From positions 1 to 6,205 of the forward strand of contig DMAP01000066.1 in NCBI GenBank assembly GCA_003446975.1: a stretch of DNA of 6,205 nt, given 5' to 3'. The translations under genes were made by a program, and so were the position numbers. Below the pieces are notes generated by a model. The model saw only the letters and a list, made by a program, of their open reading frames with translations, was not told where the DNA came from and ran no database searches. This DNA comes from Clostridiales bacterium (GTDB taxonomy: Bacteria > Bacillota > Clostridia > Tissierellales > Dethiosulfatibacteraceae). This document shows, one piece after another, positions 1 to 5,488 of the stretch. Position 1 is the stretch's first letter, and the number at the start of each line of letters is the position of its first letter.

Positions 1-34
1 TTAAAATGATATAATTAATAAAATGAATCATATA

Positions 35-79
35 AAAAAACAGGTATTTATAATCATTCAACATAAACACCTGTTTTTT
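35..79 (-). terminator. Intrinsic terminator after tctA
   Basis: An inverted repeat starts two bases after the tctA stop codon. The arms are 35-51 and 63-79, giving a 17-bp stem with an 11-nt loop. The only non-Watson-Crick position (46/68) is a G·U wobble in the minus-strand RNA but an A·C mismatch in plus-strand RNA, so the hairpin fits the minus-strand transcript best. The outer arms are runs of six A and six T, with one more A on plus (U on minus) beyond, which supplies the U-tract. It closes the tctCBA operon. Positions 1-34 beyond it are AT-rich and show nothing I can name. Confidence 0.85.
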
Positions 80-81
80 CT

Positions 82-1599
82 TTAAGCTTTTTGTCTTTTT
101 CTCATATTGTTTTTGTAATTCTGTCTAACAGAAAGAATGACCGACAACAATGCAATCACCAGGAAGAATAAGGAGATAGGTCTGGTGAAGAACAACATCG
201 GATTGGGATCTGCGATAAGCGCTCTCCTCAGATTGACTTCAGCCATAGGTCCCAATATGACCCCCAATATGATAGGTGTCAGCGGATATTTGTATTTCAC
301 TAAGAAATAACCCATTATACCCATTGCCAGCAAGATATACAAATCGGTTATTCTATTATGCAACACGTATGACCCTATGATGCACAAAGCAAGCACAACG
401 GGAACCAGCACATATTTAGGGATATTGACAATTTTAACGAACACTTTGGCCCCCAAAAACTGTATGATTATCATAAAGAAGCTTGCAATGATCAATGTGA
501 CAAATATACTTCCTATAATCTCCGGATTGTTTCTGATTAACAGTGGTCCAGGCGTTACGCCGTGAATCATCAAAGCTGACAAGATGACCGCACCCACCGC
601 ATCTCCAGGTATTCCCAAAGCCAATGTTGTAATAAGACCACCACCTGCCGTTGAATTGTTGCCGGATTCCGATGCAATGACACCATCAGAGATGCCTGTA
701 CCAAACTTCTCTGGGTACTTTGATCCTTTTTTCGCCTGATCATATGCCAGGATATTGGAAATACTTGCTCCTGCACCCGGTACAGCACCTATGAACGTTC
801 CAATCAATGATGATCTAAGCAAATTCACCGGTTGCTTCAAAACAATCAATAATGATTCGAGAATATCCAGTTTGAACTTGCTGTCATATTGTTGTTCGCC
901 TTTGCTCATTTCATCTTTTCTGAGTGTCTTGGACTCGATTTCAGTCAAAAGCCTTGACATGGCAAACATTCCTATAAGAACCGTTAAAAATGGCACACCA
1001 GCTTTCAGATAAAACAAACCGAATGTAAATCTTGATACGCCAGTCATTGGATCAATGCCTACTGTCGCTATCGCAAGACCAAGCAATCCAGCCAACAAAC
1101 CTTTTTCTATGGTATCCCCTGTCAGACCCGCTATAATCGTTAAGGAAAAGAATATGAGGGAGAAATACTCCCATGGTCCGATTTTCATTGCAAACGCAGC
1201 TACTTGAGGTGCAATTGTCACCAAGGCAACAGTGCTAATCAACGTTCCAAAGAAGGACGCCCAGATACCAATGGATAATGCTTTGCCAGGGAATCCATTT
1301 TTAACCATGGGATATGCGTCAAAAGTGGTTGCCACGGAAGATGGCGTTCCCGGTATGCCCAACAAGGCTGCACTGATCAGTCCTCCAGACAGACCCCCAA
1401 TGGATACCCCCATGATTGTGGCGACGCCTTGAGTAGGTTCCATCCCGAAAGTAAATGGTAGTGCAAGAACAACCGCCATTGTGATGGTAAATCCTGGAAT
1501 TGCTCCAGCTATTACGCCACCCAAGACACCGATGAATACAGTCACCATGATGTCCAGATGCAGAATTTGATCGAAGCCTATGCTAAATAGTTCAAACAT
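82..1599 (-). CDS. tctA: Tripartite tricarboxylate transporter, large permease subunit TctA
   Basis: This 505-residue protein has the usual length for TctA, the large membrane subunit that carries solute through the TTT transporter in the cytoplasmic membrane, driven by an ion gradient. It is hydrophobic with many membrane segments. The first half holds GAIPGFT (32-38) and a glycine-rich stretch leading to GIPGTPSS (81-88) and TTFDAYPM (91-98). The second half holds GAVPGAGASISN (271-282), the conserved SDGVIASESGNNSTAGGG segment (304-321) and LGIPGDAVGAV (328-338). The paired PG-rich motifs in the two halves are typical of the family. The hydrophilic stretch at about 220-245 is probably a cytoplasmic loop. 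The C-terminus is basic (KNNMRKRQKA), as expected for a cytoplasmic tail. The ATG start is preceded by AGGAGG at good spacing, and this site overlaps the end of tctB (gap 11 bp), which suggests translational coupling. The gene is last in tctCBA and intact. The transported carboxylate cannot be told from sequence. Confidence 0.95.
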   Translation of the reverse strand: MFELFSIGFDQILHLDIMVTVFIGVLGGVIAGAIPGFTITMAVVLALPFTFGMEPTQGVATIMGVSIGGLSGGLISAALLGIPGTPSSVATTFDAYPMVKNGFPGKALSIGIWASFFGTLISTVALVTIAPQVAAFAMKIGPWEYFSLIFFSLTIIAGLTGDTIEKGLLAGLLGLAIATVGIDPMTGVSRFTFGLFYLKAGVPFLTVLIGMFAMSRLLTEIESKTLRKDEMSKGEQQYDSKFKLDILESLLIVLKQPVNLLRSSLIGTFIGAVPGAGASISNILAYDQAKKGSKYPEKFGTGISDGVIASESGNNSTAGGGLITTLALGIPGDAVGAVILSALMIHGVTPGPLLIRNNPEIIGSIFVTLIIASFFMIIIQFLGAKVFVKIVNIPKYVLVPVVLALCIIGSYVLHNRITDLYILLAMGIMGYFLVKYKYPLTPIILGVILGPMAEVNLRRALIADPNPMLFFTRPISLFFLVIALLSVILSVRQNYKNNMRKRQKA

Positions 1600-1610
1600 C
1601 TATAATCCTC

Positions 1611-2078
1611 CTATTCAAAGAATATTCCTGCTGGAAAAGTCACTGATAAATAATTGGTGAAGAAATAAAACGCACCAAAACTAATAAACAAAGTCATGAT
1701 GATGATAACCGGAATATTCTTCTTCTTTCTGTCACTTAACAACCATTGAGATGCCAGTAAATAAACAGAGGTTGAAATGATAAATCCAATATACCTCATG
1801 GTAATAACATAAAAAAAGAATAATAGCACTGTGATGATGACAAATTTATATTCTTCATAAAAGCTTTTCAAATCGAACTTTGTTATAATATTTTTGTTGT
1901 TTAAAATGAATTTGACTATATATATCAAAGACAGAACAAACATGAAGACAGCGATCAACTTCGGAAACCCAGCTGCTCCCAAACTTCCTCTGTCGAAATT
2001 CGAAACAAATCCGTTAGAATTAAAAAACATGAAGACACTCAATATCAGAAATAAAGCAGCAATTATAATCTCACCCAT
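1611..2078 (-). CDS. tctB: Tripartite tricarboxylate transporter, small permease subunit TctB
   Basis: This 155-residue protein matches the TctB family in length and layout. It has hydrophobic segments near residues 2-19, 38-59, 79-93, 96-113 and 121-141, with a basic cytoplasmic-type loop RKKK (117-120) before the last one. Family-like marks are the GFP motif (37-39) after the first helix, YIGFIISTSVYL (96-107), and a short C-terminal tail NYLSVTFPAG (142-151). TctB is poorly conserved in sequence, so its place between tctC and tctA is strong support. TctB pairs with TctA in the membrane and is needed for transport, but its exact role is not well defined. The ATG start has AAAGGAGG seven bases upstream. 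A hairpin lies just before this ribosome-binding site and may lower tctB expression relative to tctC. The gene is intact. Confidence 0.92.
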   Translation of the reverse strand: MGEIIIAALFLILSVFMFFNSNGFVSNFDRGSLGAAGFPKLIAVFMFVLSLIYIVKFILNNKNIITKFDLKSFYEEYKFVIITVLLFFFYVITMRYIGFIISTSVYLLASQWLLSDRKKKNIPVIIIMTLFISFGAFYFFTNYLSVTFPAGIFFE

Positions 2079-2097
2079 AGTTTCCTCCTTTTTAAAA

Positions 2098-2130
2098 AGG
2101 ATGAGTATGAAGATTCAACATACTCATCCT
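2098..2130 (-). promoter_or_regulatory. Intercistronic hairpin between tctC and tctB
   Basis: A perfect 12-bp inverted repeat (arms 2098-2109 and 2119-2130, 9-nt loop) fills most of the gap between the tctC stop and the tctB ribosome-binding site. On the minus strand the stem is followed by only about five U before AAAAAGGAGG, so it is a weak terminator at most. In operons that encode a binding protein first, such hairpins commonly stop part of the transcription or protect the upstream mRNA from 3' decay, which gives more binding protein than permease. That role is inferred here. Confidence 0.7.
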
Positions 2131-2136
2131 ACATGT

Positions 2137-3093
2137 CTACTGAAGTTGTGATGCAATAGCAGCAGTGTTGGTGTCAAGTGTTGACATGTAATTTATATAC
2201 TGGGTCTGATCGAGGTACAATGTATCAATTTGCATATTGGCTAAATCAGTAACAAACTCAGGATCTGCAGCAGTATCAGCCAATGCTTTTGCGAGAACTT
2301 CTACAATCTCGTCTGGTGTTTCCAATGGAACAACGATACCCCTTCTAACAGAGAAAACCAAATCATAACCAGTTTCAATTAAAGTAGGTAAGTCAGGAGT
2401 GGCAGGATTTCTCTCTTCTGTACATACTGCCAAGAGTTTCAAGTCTCCATTCTCCACAAATTGAACAACTGAAGCGTAATCTGTCACGGTTACATCTATG
2501 AAGCCACCCGCTAAAGCTTTAATTCTATCACCGGTACCCTCATAAGGGATCAAATTAAATTCTGTTCCTAATTGTTCGGCCATGCTGGCTCCCCATGCAT
2601 GAGCGACACCCTTTAAAGTCATACCGAAATTAACCTTTCCAGGATTGGCTTGAGCATATGCGTAGAACTCTTCAATCGTATCATATGGCGCATCAGCATA
2701 AGCAGCCAGCCATTGAGGTGTATCCGTCATATTTGCTATAGGTATAAAAGAGTCGTAATTAAGTTCTGTTACACCGGCATGATGGGCAACAACCAATCCC
2801 TCGTGAATCAGTCCAATATAATACCCATCAGCAGGTTTTTCCGTCAACTCCATTAAGCCAATAGTACCACTCACGCCCGGAATATTAACTACTGTTACCG
2901 GCTGTCCAAGATACTTCTCTGCATGTTGAGCTACAATACGCATAGCAACATCACTTCCACCGCCTGGAGCCCAAGGAACGATAAACTGTATAGGCTTGGT
3001 TGGAAACGCCACTTCCTTATCCTTTGGTGCACATGACGTAAAAATCGACAATACAAGTGCCACCACTAAAACAACCAACAAAAATCTTTTCAT
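2137..3093 (-). CDS. tctC: Tripartite tricarboxylate transporter substrate-binding lipoprotein TctC
   Basis: This extracytoplasmic solute receptor of the TTT (Bug/TctC) family is 318 residues from the chosen start, the usual length. Residues 1-20 form a lipoprotein signal peptide: MKR, then a hydrophobic stretch, ending FTSC with Cys21 as the likely lipidated residue. The -3 residue is Phe rather than the preferred Leu. Family marks are PTKPIQFIVPWAPGGGSD (31-48), whose first-domain loop contacts ligand carboxylates in studied Bug proteins; NIPGVSGTIGL (70-80); ADGYYIG (88-94); IPYEGTGDRIKALAGGFIDV (182-201); and VRRGIVVP (249-256). It captures the solute outside the membrane and hands it to TctAB. 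An earlier in-frame ATG at 3120 would add nine residues, but the GGAGGAG at 3098-3104 sits correctly before the ATG at 3093, and that start puts Met-Lys-Arg right before the hydrophobic core. First gene of tctCBA. The ligand is unknown. Confidence 0.95.
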   Translation of the reverse strand: MKRFLLVVLVVALVLSIFTSCAPKDKEVAFPTKPIQFIVPWAPGGGSDVAMRIVAQHAEKYLGQPVTVVNIPGVSGTIGLMELTEKPADGYYIGLIHEGLVVAHHAGVTELNYDSFIPIANMTDTPQWLAAYADAPYDTIEEFYAYAQANPGKVNFGMTLKGVAHAWGASMAEQLGTEFNLIPYEGTGDRIKALAGGFIDVTVTDYASVVQFVENGDLKLLAVCTEERNPATPDLPTLIETGYDLVFSVRRGIVVPLETPDEIVEVLAKALADTAADPEFVTDLANMQIDTLYLDQTQYINYMSTLDTNTAAIASQLQ

Positions 3094-3097
3094 GTTA

Positions 3098-3104
3098 CTC
3101 CTCC
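3098..3104 (-). promoter_or_regulatory. tctC ribosome-binding site
   Basis: GGAGGAG on the minus strand lies four bases before the ATG at 3091-3093 (six from the GGAGG core). It lies inside the alternative nine-residue extension that starts at 3120, so it decides the start in favour of 3093. Confidence 0.85.
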
Positions 3105-3117
3105 ATCCTAATATTTG

Positions 3118-3151
3118 CATAAACTAACGCCTGACTTGGCTAGTGTTTATG
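3118..3151 (-). promoter_or_regulatory. Possible hairpin in the tctC leader
   Basis: The outer arms CATAAAC (3118-3124) and GTTTATG (3145-3151) are perfect complements. Inside them GCC (3129-3131) and GGC (3138-3140) close a 6-nt loop. An alternative register pairs 12 bases with two 2-nt bulges. It sits 14 bases upstream of the Shine-Dalgarno, so it could affect ribosome access or mRNA stability. No U-tract follows it, so it is not a terminator. I recognise no known riboswitch. Confidence 0.35.
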
Positions 3152-3267
3152 TTTTTAATATTAAGAAAATTGAGATAATTATGCATCCGTTAATCTTATA
3201 ATTATTAAATTGTAAAATAAAATTAATAAATACGTACATTATGTTATCTTCAACTTTCTTTTTTAAT

Positions 3268-3296
3268 ATTCTAATACAACTCTATAGGTTTGTAAA
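3268..3296 (-). promoter_or_regulatory. Candidate sigma-70/SigA promoter of tctCBA
   Basis: On the minus strand, TTTACA (3296-3291) and TAGAAT (3273-3268) each match the consensus at five of six positions and are separated by exactly 17 bases. Transcription would begin near 3261, giving a leader of about 165-170 nt before tctC. This is the best promoter match I found in the gap between the arsC terminator and tctC, although the high AT content makes chance matches more likely. Confidence 0.55.
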
Positions 3297-3344
3297 GTTT
3301 TATATATATTAGTTTTTATTAAAATTTAGTAATACTTTAACTCG

Positions 3345-3366
3345 AATTCAAAATAGAATTTGAATT
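3345..3366. promoter_or_regulatory. Inverted repeat upstream of the tctC promoter
   Basis: AATTCAAA (3345-3352) and TTTGAATT (3359-3366) are perfect 8-bp arms around a 6-bp spacer. The centre is about 60 bp upstream of the candidate -35 box and about 95 bp upstream of the inferred transcription start, a position that would suit an activator site. The repeat is made largely of A and T in an AT-rich region, so chance is possible. I see nothing else to name in the rest of the 3152-3430 gap. Confidence 0.3.
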
Positions 3367-3430
3367 TTAAAAACCATTTTACAAAATAAGCAATATTCCT
3401 AATGCTGTATAATTGTGATAATTATTCATT

Positions 3431-3462
3431 AAAAAAATGCCAGAACTAGTTCGGGCATTTTT
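3431..3462 (-). terminator. Intrinsic terminator after arsC
   Basis: The arms AAAAATGCC (3433-3441) and GGCATTTTT (3454-3462) pair perfectly. One A/G mismatch follows, and then GAAC/GTTC tips the hairpin around position 3447. On the minus strand the stem runs into a seven-U tract (3437-3431). It lies 20 bp past the arsC stop and separates the ars operon from tctCBA. The plus strand also has a short T run at 3458-3462, but no plus-strand gene needs it. Confidence 0.88.
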
Positions 3463-3482
3463 CTAGATTATCTATTTGACTT

Positions 3483-3902
3483 TTATTTCAAATCAATGCT
3501 ACCTTCCTTGATTTTACGAGCCAGTTCCTTTACATTTTCTTCAATCTTGTCAATGATGATCTTGAACTCTCCATCGCTCTTCCCTGATGGATCGTCCAAC
3601 CCCCAGTCCTCTTCGTACTGGCTAGGCAGGAACGGACAAATCACATTGCAACCCATCTTGATGACGATATCCACCTCCGGAATAGCCGGCAGAAGTTTCG
3701 GATGCTGAGTCTCTTCCATGTCGATTGAATAAATATCCTTGATCAACCTGACAGCGTCCTGATTGATCTGGGTTCTCTCTTCAGTGCCTGCAGAATAGCT
3801 GTCAAACACATCGCCTGCAAAATGCTTCCCTAACGCTTCCGCCATTTGACTCCTGCATGAGTTATGTACACATATAAATGCGACTTTAGGTTTTCTGTTC
3901 AT
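3483..3902 (-). CDS. arsC: Arsenate reductase ArsC (low-molecular-weight phosphatase fold)
   Basis: Cytoplasmic enzyme that reduces arsenate to arsenite; members of this fold usually draw electrons from thioredoxin through a cysteine relay. It is 139 residues from the chosen start, the family's length. The catalytic CX5R P-loop is CVHNSCR (11-17), with Cys11 as nucleophile and Arg17 binding the oxyanion. The likely relay cysteines are Cys85 and Cys89 in MGCNVICPF (83-91). The DDP motif (103-105) supplies the probable general acid. The spacing CX3C is shorter than the CX6C of Staphylococcus aureus pI258 ArsC. An upstream in-frame ATG at 3917 overlaps the Shine-Dalgarno itself, so the ATG at 3902, seven bases after GGGAGG, is preferred. 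It is the last gene of arsR-acr3-arsC, 22 bp after acr3, and supplies the arsenite that Acr3 exports. A plain tyrosine phosphatase is less likely given Cys85/Cys89 and the neighbours. Confidence 0.93.
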   Translation of the reverse strand: MNRKPKVAFICVHNSCRSQMAEALGKHFAGDVFDSYSAGTEERTQINQDAVRLIKDIYSIDMEETQHPKLLPAIPEVDIVIKMGCNVICPFLPSQYEEDWGLDDPSGKSDGEFKIIIDKIEENVKELARKIKEGSIDLK

Positions 3903-3909
3903 AATAAAT

Positions 3910-3915
3910 CCTCCC
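3910..3915 (-). promoter_or_regulatory. arsC ribosome-binding site
   Basis: GGGAGG on the minus strand lies seven bases before the ATG at 3900-3902. The competing upstream ATG (3915-3917) shares its last base with this site and has no Shine-Dalgarno of its own, so the start at 3902 is favoured. Confidence 0.8.
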
Positions 3916-3924
3916 ATTTGATTA

Positions 3925-4986
3925 TTAAGCTGTTTTTTTATCCGGTTTGAACCAATGTGTCGTATTGTTGGCGATTTTCACCAACGTCAGCATGACTGGC
4001 ACTTCAACTAAAACACCTACAATGGTTGCCAATGCAACTGGAGAGGTAGCACCGAACAGAGCGATGGCAACAGCTACCGCCAGTTCAAAGAAATTTGATG
4101 CGCCTATCATACCTGCCGGCGCTGCGACATCATGAGGCAATTTCCAGGCCTTTGCCCAAAAATACGCGATGAAAAATATCAAAAATGTCTGTATCGTCAA
4201 AGGGATTGCTATTAAAAAGATATGCAATGGATTTTCAAGTATTACCTTCCCTTGAAAGGAGAATATGATGACCAACGTCAGCAGCAATCCTCCAATTGTC
4301 ACATTATTGAATTTCTTGATAAATGTATTGTTAAAATAATCGATTCCATGTTTTTCAATGACCGATTTACGAGTCAAAGCACCAGCAGTCAGTGGTATGA
4401 CAACGAATAAAACCACAGATAGAATCAAAGTGTCCCAAGGTACTTCCACCCCACCAACTCCCAGCAAAAATGCGACAATAGGTGTGAACAGGACCAATAT
4501 AATCAAGTCATTGGTAGCGACTTGCACCACAGTATAGGCTGCGTTTCCTTTAGTCAAGTGACTCCAGACAAAAACCATGGCCGTACACGGCGCAGCACCC
4601 AACAAGACGGCGCCAGCCAAATACCACCTGGCCAAATCAGCCGGTATGATCGATTTGAACACCACATAAAAGAAAAATGAAGCTATTCCAAACATAGTAA
4701 ATGGTTTAATCAACCAATTTACAATCCATGTGACATATAGTCCTTTAGGATTTCTTTTGATATCTCTAACACTCTGAAAGTCAACTTTCATCATCATTGG
4801 ATAGATCATGATCCAAATTAGGATTGCGATTGGTACAGACACATTGGCATATTCAAACCGCCCGAGAAAACTTGGTATTCCAGGGAGATATCTGCCTATA
4901 AGTATCCCCACCACCATGCACAAGGCTACCCATATCGTTAAGTACTTCTCAAAAAAACTTATTCCTTGAAGTTGTTCTTTTTTCAA
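3925..4986 (-). CDS. acr3: Arsenite efflux permease Acr3
   Basis: Cytoplasmic-membrane exporter of As(III), possibly also Sb(III), of the ACR3 family in the BART superfamily. Its 353 residues match the family and can hold the expected ten helices. Recognisable stretches are IWIMIYPMMMKVDF (57-70); GAAPCTAMVFVWS (130-142) with Cys134, equivalent to the conserved helix-4 cysteine required in studied Acr3 proteins; the following NAAYTVVQVATND (148-160); and SNFFELAVAVAI (297-308) with the conserved Glu301. The start codon is TTG (4984-4986), not ATG: AGGAGG lies eight bases upstream, and the next in-frame methionine (residue 24) would remove part of the first helix. The gene begins 30 bp after arsR ends, and arsC follows after 22 bp, so the three are surely cotranscribed. 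It carries no ArsA partner in this window and therefore probably works alone using the proton-motive force. Confidence 0.96.
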   Translation of the reverse strand: MKKEQLQGISFFEKYLTIWVALCMVVGILIGRYLPGIPSFLGRFEYANVSVPIAILIWIMIYPMMMKVDFQSVRDIKRNPKGLYVTWIVNWLIKPFTMFGIASFFFYVVFKSIIPADLARWYLAGAVLLGAAPCTAMVFVWSHLTKGNAAYTVVQVATNDLIILVLFTPIVAFLLGVGGVEVPWDTLILSVVLFVVIPLTAGALTRKSVIEKHGIDYFNNTFIKKFNNVTIGGLLLTLVIIFSFQGKVILENPLHIFLIAIPLTIQTFLIFFIAYFWAKAWKLPHDVAAPAGMIGASNFFELAVAVAIALFGATSPVALATIVGVLVEVPVMLTLVKIANNTTHWFKPDKKTA

Positions 4987-4994
4987 AATCAGTT

Positions 4995-5000
4995 CCTCCT
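4995..5000 (-). promoter_or_regulatory. acr3 ribosome-binding site supporting a TTG start
   Basis: AGGAGG on the minus strand lies eight bases before TTG at 4984-4986. No ATG or GTG occurs at a suitable distance in frame, so initiation at TTG is well supported. Confidence 0.82.
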
Positions 5001-5016
5001 AAAAAAATATGTGGAA

Positions 5017-5400
5017 TTATATTGCATGACTTATATAATCAATGACCATTTGCTTGTCATTGGTTATGTTTTGACAATTATAAGGGCTGTTTTTATAAAT
5101 GACACATCGGTTTAAGTCATAGTCGTAGATTTCTCCTACCTTATACATATGCTTTAGATAAGCTACCAGGTGCTGATGATCTCTTAAAAATCTATCACTT
5201 ATCTTATAATGAATCCACTGAGCATCCTTTGAGGCATTTATAATTCCAGATTGCCTAAGCTTTGCCAGATGCCTGGATACATTGGACTGATTTAGGTCGA
5301 GGACTAATTCCAGTTCACATACACACAGTTCATAGTGCATCAGAATATTAAGTATTCGCAATCTGTTTTCATCACCTAAAGCCTTAAAAACTTCCACCAA
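5017..5400 (-). CDS. arsR: ArsR/SmtB-family arsenic-responsive repressor
   Basis: Winged-helix dimeric repressor that leaves its operator when As(III) or Sb(III) binds. It is 127 residues from the chosen TTG start. Family marks are FKALGDENRLRILNIL (5-20), the ELCVCEL metal-site helix (24-30) and the recognition helix QSNVSRHLAKLRQSGII (38-54), followed by the wing (55-66). Cys26 and Cys28 match Cys32 and Cys34 of E. coli ArsR. The position of the third E. coli cysteine (Cys37) is Glu31 here, but Cys99 and Cys109 lie in the C-terminal tail. The reading frame could also open at GTG 5409, but that codon falls inside the Shine-Dalgarno GAGGTGAT (5405-5412). TTG 5400, or GTG 5397 one codon later, is better placed. 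First gene of the operon, directly below a large palindrome that is its likely operator, so it is probably autoregulated. Confidence 0.93.
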   Translation of the reverse strand: MVEVFKALGDENRLRILNILMHYELCVCELELVLDLNQSNVSRHLAKLRQSGIINASKDAQWIHYKISDRFLRDHQHLVAYLKHMYKVGEIYDYDLNRCVIYKNSPYNCQNITNDKQMVIDYISHAI

Positions 5401-5404
5401 CCAT

Positions 5405-5412
5405 ATCACCTC
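5405..5412 (-). promoter_or_regulatory. arsR ribosome-binding site
   Basis: GAGGTGAT on the minus strand is complementary over eight bases to the usual 16S rRNA 3' end. It covers the GTG at 5407-5409, which therefore cannot easily serve as the start. TTG at 5400 lies eight bases after the GAGG core and GTG at 5397 lies eleven. Confidence 0.7.
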
Positions 5413-5420
5413 TCAAATTA

Positions 5421-5450
5421 TATATGCGTATATTCGATTATACTCATATA
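5421..5450. promoter_or_regulatory. Probable ArsR operator palindrome
   Basis: TATATGCGTATA (5421-5432) and TATACTCATATA (5439-5450) form 12-bp arms with one mismatch around a TTCGAT spacer. The 30-bp unit is symmetric at all but two position pairs (5427/5444 and 5433/5438). It lies directly upstream of the arsR Shine-Dalgarno and covers a perfect -10 box, so a bound dimer would block transcription. ArsR/SmtB proteins usually bind such imperfect AT-rich inverted repeats at their own promoters. Assignment to this ArsR is inference. Confidence 0.75.
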
Positions 5451-5465
5451 CTATCACATAGTAAT
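5437..5465 (-). promoter_or_regulatory. Candidate promoter of arsR-acr3-arsC
   Basis: A perfect TATAAT lies at 5442-5437 on the minus strand, inside the palindrome. The -35 region is weak: ATTACT at 17-bp spacing or TTACTA at 16. A second possible pair is TTGAAC (5476-5471) with TAGTAT (5453-5448) at 17 bp. From the first pair, transcription would begin near 5430, giving a leader of about 30 nt to arsR. I see no terminator between the permease stop and this promoter, so readthrough from the permease gene is also possible. Confidence 0.5.
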
Positions 5466-5488
5466 TACCAGTTCAACACTTTTTTGCG

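Noticed and set aside
377..1432. Plus-strand open frames at 377-565, 755-1012 and 1232-1432, and a minus frame at 570-788
   Set aside because: All lie inside tctA in other frames, have no Shine-Dalgarno or family resemblance, and tctA is a strong full-length family match.
1894..2151. Plus-strand open frame across tctB and its upstream gap
   Set aside because: It is antisense to tctB and runs through the tctB ribosome-binding site and hairpin, with no recognisable protein.
3094..3120. N-terminal extension of TctC from the ATG at 3120
   Set aside because: It would add MQILGWRSN before the signal peptide, lacks a well-placed ribosome-binding site, and contains the real one at 3098-3104.
3385..3413. 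Plus-strand TATAAT at 3408-3413 as a promoter
   Set aside because: There is no -35-like sequence at 16-18 bp, and it would read straight into the arsC terminator and antisense to arsC.
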